DNA of 64,000 nucleotides from Bactericera cockerelli. Taxonomy: Eukaryota > Arthropoda > Insecta > Hemiptera > Triozidae. The stretch covers positions 3,321,017 to 3,385,016 of the forward strand of contig CM044957.1 of NCBI GenBank assembly GCA_024516035.1, in the 5' to 3' direction. Both the position numbers and the translations under genes were made by a program. Positions 61,396 through 64,000 of this stretch are shown here, one piece after another (within the stretch, counting starts at the first letter, position 1; each line of letters starts with the position of its first letter). The notes beneath the pieces are model-generated. The model ran no database searches. It had not been told where the DNA came from and saw only the letters and a program-made list of their open reading frames with translations.

Positions 61396-62097
61396 TGGAC
61401 TACCAGACTAGAGAGTTAACCACTTGACTACCAATGCACGGTAACATTGGAGCTATTGAAGAAATTAAGATCAAGAGAAAGAACTGCCATAATGATCAAC
61501 AGCCTTTGTTTGGAGACAGCATTGAAGATAAAAATCCGTTCCGGGAGTTTTCGTTCACTCTGAATCGTTTAGGGGCTGCTTATACCATTGACTAAAATTC
61601 AATGCTGATTAAATTAATAGTAAGACAATTTATTATTGATAAACGCACCCAGCCTTATAGATGTTAACAAAACTTTATTTTCTGCGGTCTTAACTTAAAC
61701 TCTACGGACCAAATTTTGAAATCTTGGCCATTCACTGTCTTAGGATAGCATCATTATGTTATGTTGGTCATGCCCAAGTGAAGATGTTGTAGCTTGTCAA
61801 ACAGGGAGAGTGAGGAAAATTGTTGTATAGGTCGCGCCGTTCTGTCCTTAAAATATTTTTGTATAATAAATATTGTGTATTTATGTTAGGTTAATGTGTT
61901 TATATTATGTTTTGGGTTTAACATTTCTTTCAAGCTAAGATCATACGAAAGGACATATTATTGTTATTCTTATAATGGTATAATGAGCCAAATGTAAAAA
62001 TAATATAACTTTATTTATGTATTAAGTGTAAATAAATACATGTCTCAAAAACCAATCTAACTATTTTTATCCCAGGTTAATTTGCTCTTATTTTTTC

Positions 62098-62305
62098 TTG
62101 GTATTTTAGGACTTGAAAAAAGCATATGATGTATTCCAACGATAGATAAGGTTTTAGAAACAGGATCTACGAGTAGTAGGTGAAAATAGTTAAAAGGTAA
62201 AGTGTAAAATGAACTTGAAATTTACAAGCAAGTGGTGTGAATCGCATGAAAAGATTTCTGTGAAGGTTGGGGTGGTTCAGGGATCGCTACTGGGATCTTT
62301 TTAAC
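62098..62305 (+). pseudogene. LINE reverse-transcriptase relic
   Basis: In broken frames one reads DLKKAYDV and, later, VGVVQGSLLGS. These are RT motifs of non-LTR elements. Stops and frameshifts are frequent, so it is dead. Confidence 0.5.
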
Positions 62306-62309
62306 ATGA

Positions 62310-63577
62310 TAAACCTAGAGAATATTATTTGATATTTAAATAAAATAAGGCAATATTTTTGTATGATACACTTACATAGGTAATACATCTGATGATTTCA
62401 CCATACATATAAGGCGATCAAAATTGCTATTTCTTTTATTAACAAACGGACCCTACTATGATACTTATCATATACTGCTGAACTACTAGTACTCAAGCAC
62501 CGCACCTGTTTTCATATGATAAGGTATGGAAATATAAAATATCTGAAGTTCAGTTCAATTAACGATGTCAATTATTAACGAAACCAGACAACGCAATTGA
62601 ACGCAACTTCTCATGATTTAATAAGGAGGAAAGAGAAAATAAATAAACTAAGATTGAAAAATGAAGACAACTGTCACAACTGACATCTGTTATTACAACA
62701 TTCAATGTTCAAAGATAACATCACAGTAAGTAATTAAGCTCTTTTCCGTCTTTAATAAACACAACTCAAGCAAATTCAAGCTAGAGTCACATGGCATGAA
62801 CAATAATAAATAACAGTCCAATAAATGATTAAAAGAATACGTATTATTAGTAATAAAAAAAGAAGTAATATTTACAAAAAAATAATCTTCAGTCCCGAGT
62901 ATTTCGATGTCTCGAAGAAAATAACCAATAACAAAACTTTACAATCATAAGGTTCCTCATACTTTACACTTATTATTCACAAACTTAATACCTACTGCCT
63001 ATGAACACCTAAGTTTCATTCACCTTCTCTTTGCTAGTAACAAAAGATAATGATTAATATTCAAGTAGCAAAGGTTACCCAAAAATAATTGGACATTCAT
63101 CTTAATTGGTAAATAAACTTGGAAAAATAAATAAATAATAATTCTAAAATGTCAGTACTTTTAAATTTACAAATGTCAAACTAACAGCGGAACTTTTACA
63201 TGTTTGACAAACTTACACACCATTTTTTACACAAGTATACAAATGGTAACTTTCTTTCTATCAATATTATCAGAAGAAAACAGTAAAATCAACAGAGATG
63301 CATGATTACTCCACAACAATGCGATTCTGTATTAATATCAACAATTTCTCCATGTTCAACATACTTCTGGTCCTATACAATCTTAGTGACTTAGCAATTC
63401 AGAATCATAAAATTGAAATAAACCAAGCGGTAAACTGGAGAGATGGGAACTATAGGATGATTCTAGAAGTATAGAATTTCACTCCAGTTCAATTTTCTGA
63501 ACGACCCCGCACACACATTAAGGTAAAAGTGGTTCCTGTACATGTACATTTTGATGAAATTTGGTTACATTACATAT
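62310..63577. other. AT-rich stretch, probably 3' UTR or flank of the minus-strand gene
   Basis: No ORF or repeat family was recognised. Any 3' UTR of the Tudor-like gene would extend leftward from 63713 into this region. Confidence 0.35.
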
Positions 63578-63734
63578 CTGCCAGTCTCCTCTCACTCCGC
63601 CATCTTGGCTCACCTCTGCCAGTCTCCTCTCACTCCGCCATCTTGGCTCACCTCTGCCAGTCTCCTCTCACTCCGCCATCTTGTCTCCTCTCACTCCGCC
63701 ATCTTGTCTCCTCTCACTCCGCCATCTTGGCTCG
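63578..63734. repeat. 38-bp minisatellite at the end of the Tudor-like gene
   Basis: On minus, five units of aagatggcggagtgagagga plus gactggcagaggtgagcc, two of them shortened to 23 bp. The first unit supplies the last codons and stop (KMAE, TGA) of the gene. Full units contain gcagag|gtgagc, a donor-like site. Confidence 0.85.
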
Positions 63735-63976
63735 CCCCTCCACCACGAGACACGAGGCCAGGTCAATGTCCTTGGGCCCGTGCGAGTCCAGCAGTCTCAC
63801 ACTCAGCACCGCGTGCTCCCCCCCGTGGGTGAGCACGTCGGGCGTGATGCTCTCCACGCGGCACTTCAACACCTTGGCCCCGCCCCCGCCCCCCTCCCCC
63901 TCCCCCCCGCCCTCACACAGAGCCTGGAACCGCACGATGTCCGCGGGCGTCCAGTCGACGAACGCGGGTTTGATGT
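63714..63976 (-). CDS. Terminal exon of a probable Tudor-domain protein (partial)
   Basis: Read on minus, the acceptor ttcccccgccag precedes 63976, and the exon encodes IKPAFVDWTPADIVRFQA, LCEG, a Gly/Glu-rich insert, then KVLKCRVESITPDVL, AVLSVRLLDSHGPKDIDL and ASCLVVEGRAKMAE before TGA. The order (DWTPADIVRFQALCEG, KVLKCRV, SVRLLDSHGPKDIDL, LVVEGRA) resembles the SN-like half of an extended Tudor domain, as in germline TDRD proteins that bind dimethyl-arginine (family knowledge). The identification is from pattern only and the rest of the gene lies beyond the window. The exon is very GC-rich compared with its surroundings. Confidence 0.6.
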
Positions 63977-64000
63977 CTGGCGGGGGAAAAGTAAATATAT

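Overview
The window looks like nuclear DNA of an insect. Genes are split by long introns and GT-AG junctions. Large amounts of tRNA- and 5S-rRNA-derived SINEs, MITEs, hAT, Tc1-like and LINE elements and (GA)n tracts surround them. Gene content and repeat style suggest a hemipteran, possibly a planthopper, but nothing here proves the species.

Layout. 1-22.5 kb is gene-free. It holds a Tc1-like transposase relic at the left edge, a 1.2-kb hAT element (248-1440), a nested LTR/hAT cluster (5479-7409), several kilobases of polypurine satellite (8.2-20.4 kb, interrupted), a TIR element carrying a 114-aa ORF (15378-16839) and several minisatellites. 22.5-30.6 kb holds two compact housekeeping genes that converge: SAP18 on + (CDS 23594-24704) and the complex I assembly factor NDUFAF4 on - (CDS 30511-26200). 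A 2.1-kb hAT element sits just inside NDUFAF4 intron 1. 30.6-36.1 kb is intergenic and full of SINE and MITE copies. 36.1-61.0 kb is one 13-exon gene on + for a 652-aa carboxylesterase-like protein. It has a signal peptide, an intact Ser-Glu-His triad, an unusual oxyanion-hole motif and a C-terminal membrane anchor. Its introns hold a 4.2-kb TIR element, many SINEs and a CR1/Jockey-type LINE of about 5.6-6 kb. 63.7-64 kb holds the last coding exon of a minus-strand gene, probably a Tudor-domain protein, which runs off the right edge.

Most unusual feature. In the esterase gene, tandem arrays sit directly on exon-intron boundaries. An 83-bp array starts a few bases after the exon 1 donor. Three 39-bp units straddle the exon 5 acceptor. 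Seventeen 51-bp units straddle the exon 6 donor, all in frame. Nine units of about 90-106 bp straddle the exon 8 donor and are split by the LINE. The gene therefore carries dozens of duplicated splice sites, and several would add whole codons without breaking the frame. The terminal exon of the Tudor-like gene also ends in a short tandem array with donor-like sequence.

The three host genes have no evident functional link. SAP18 acts in histone deacetylase and exon-junction complexes, NDUFAF4 in mitochondria, and the esterase at the cell surface. All exon borders were read by eye from frame, splice consensus and family similarity. No search was run.
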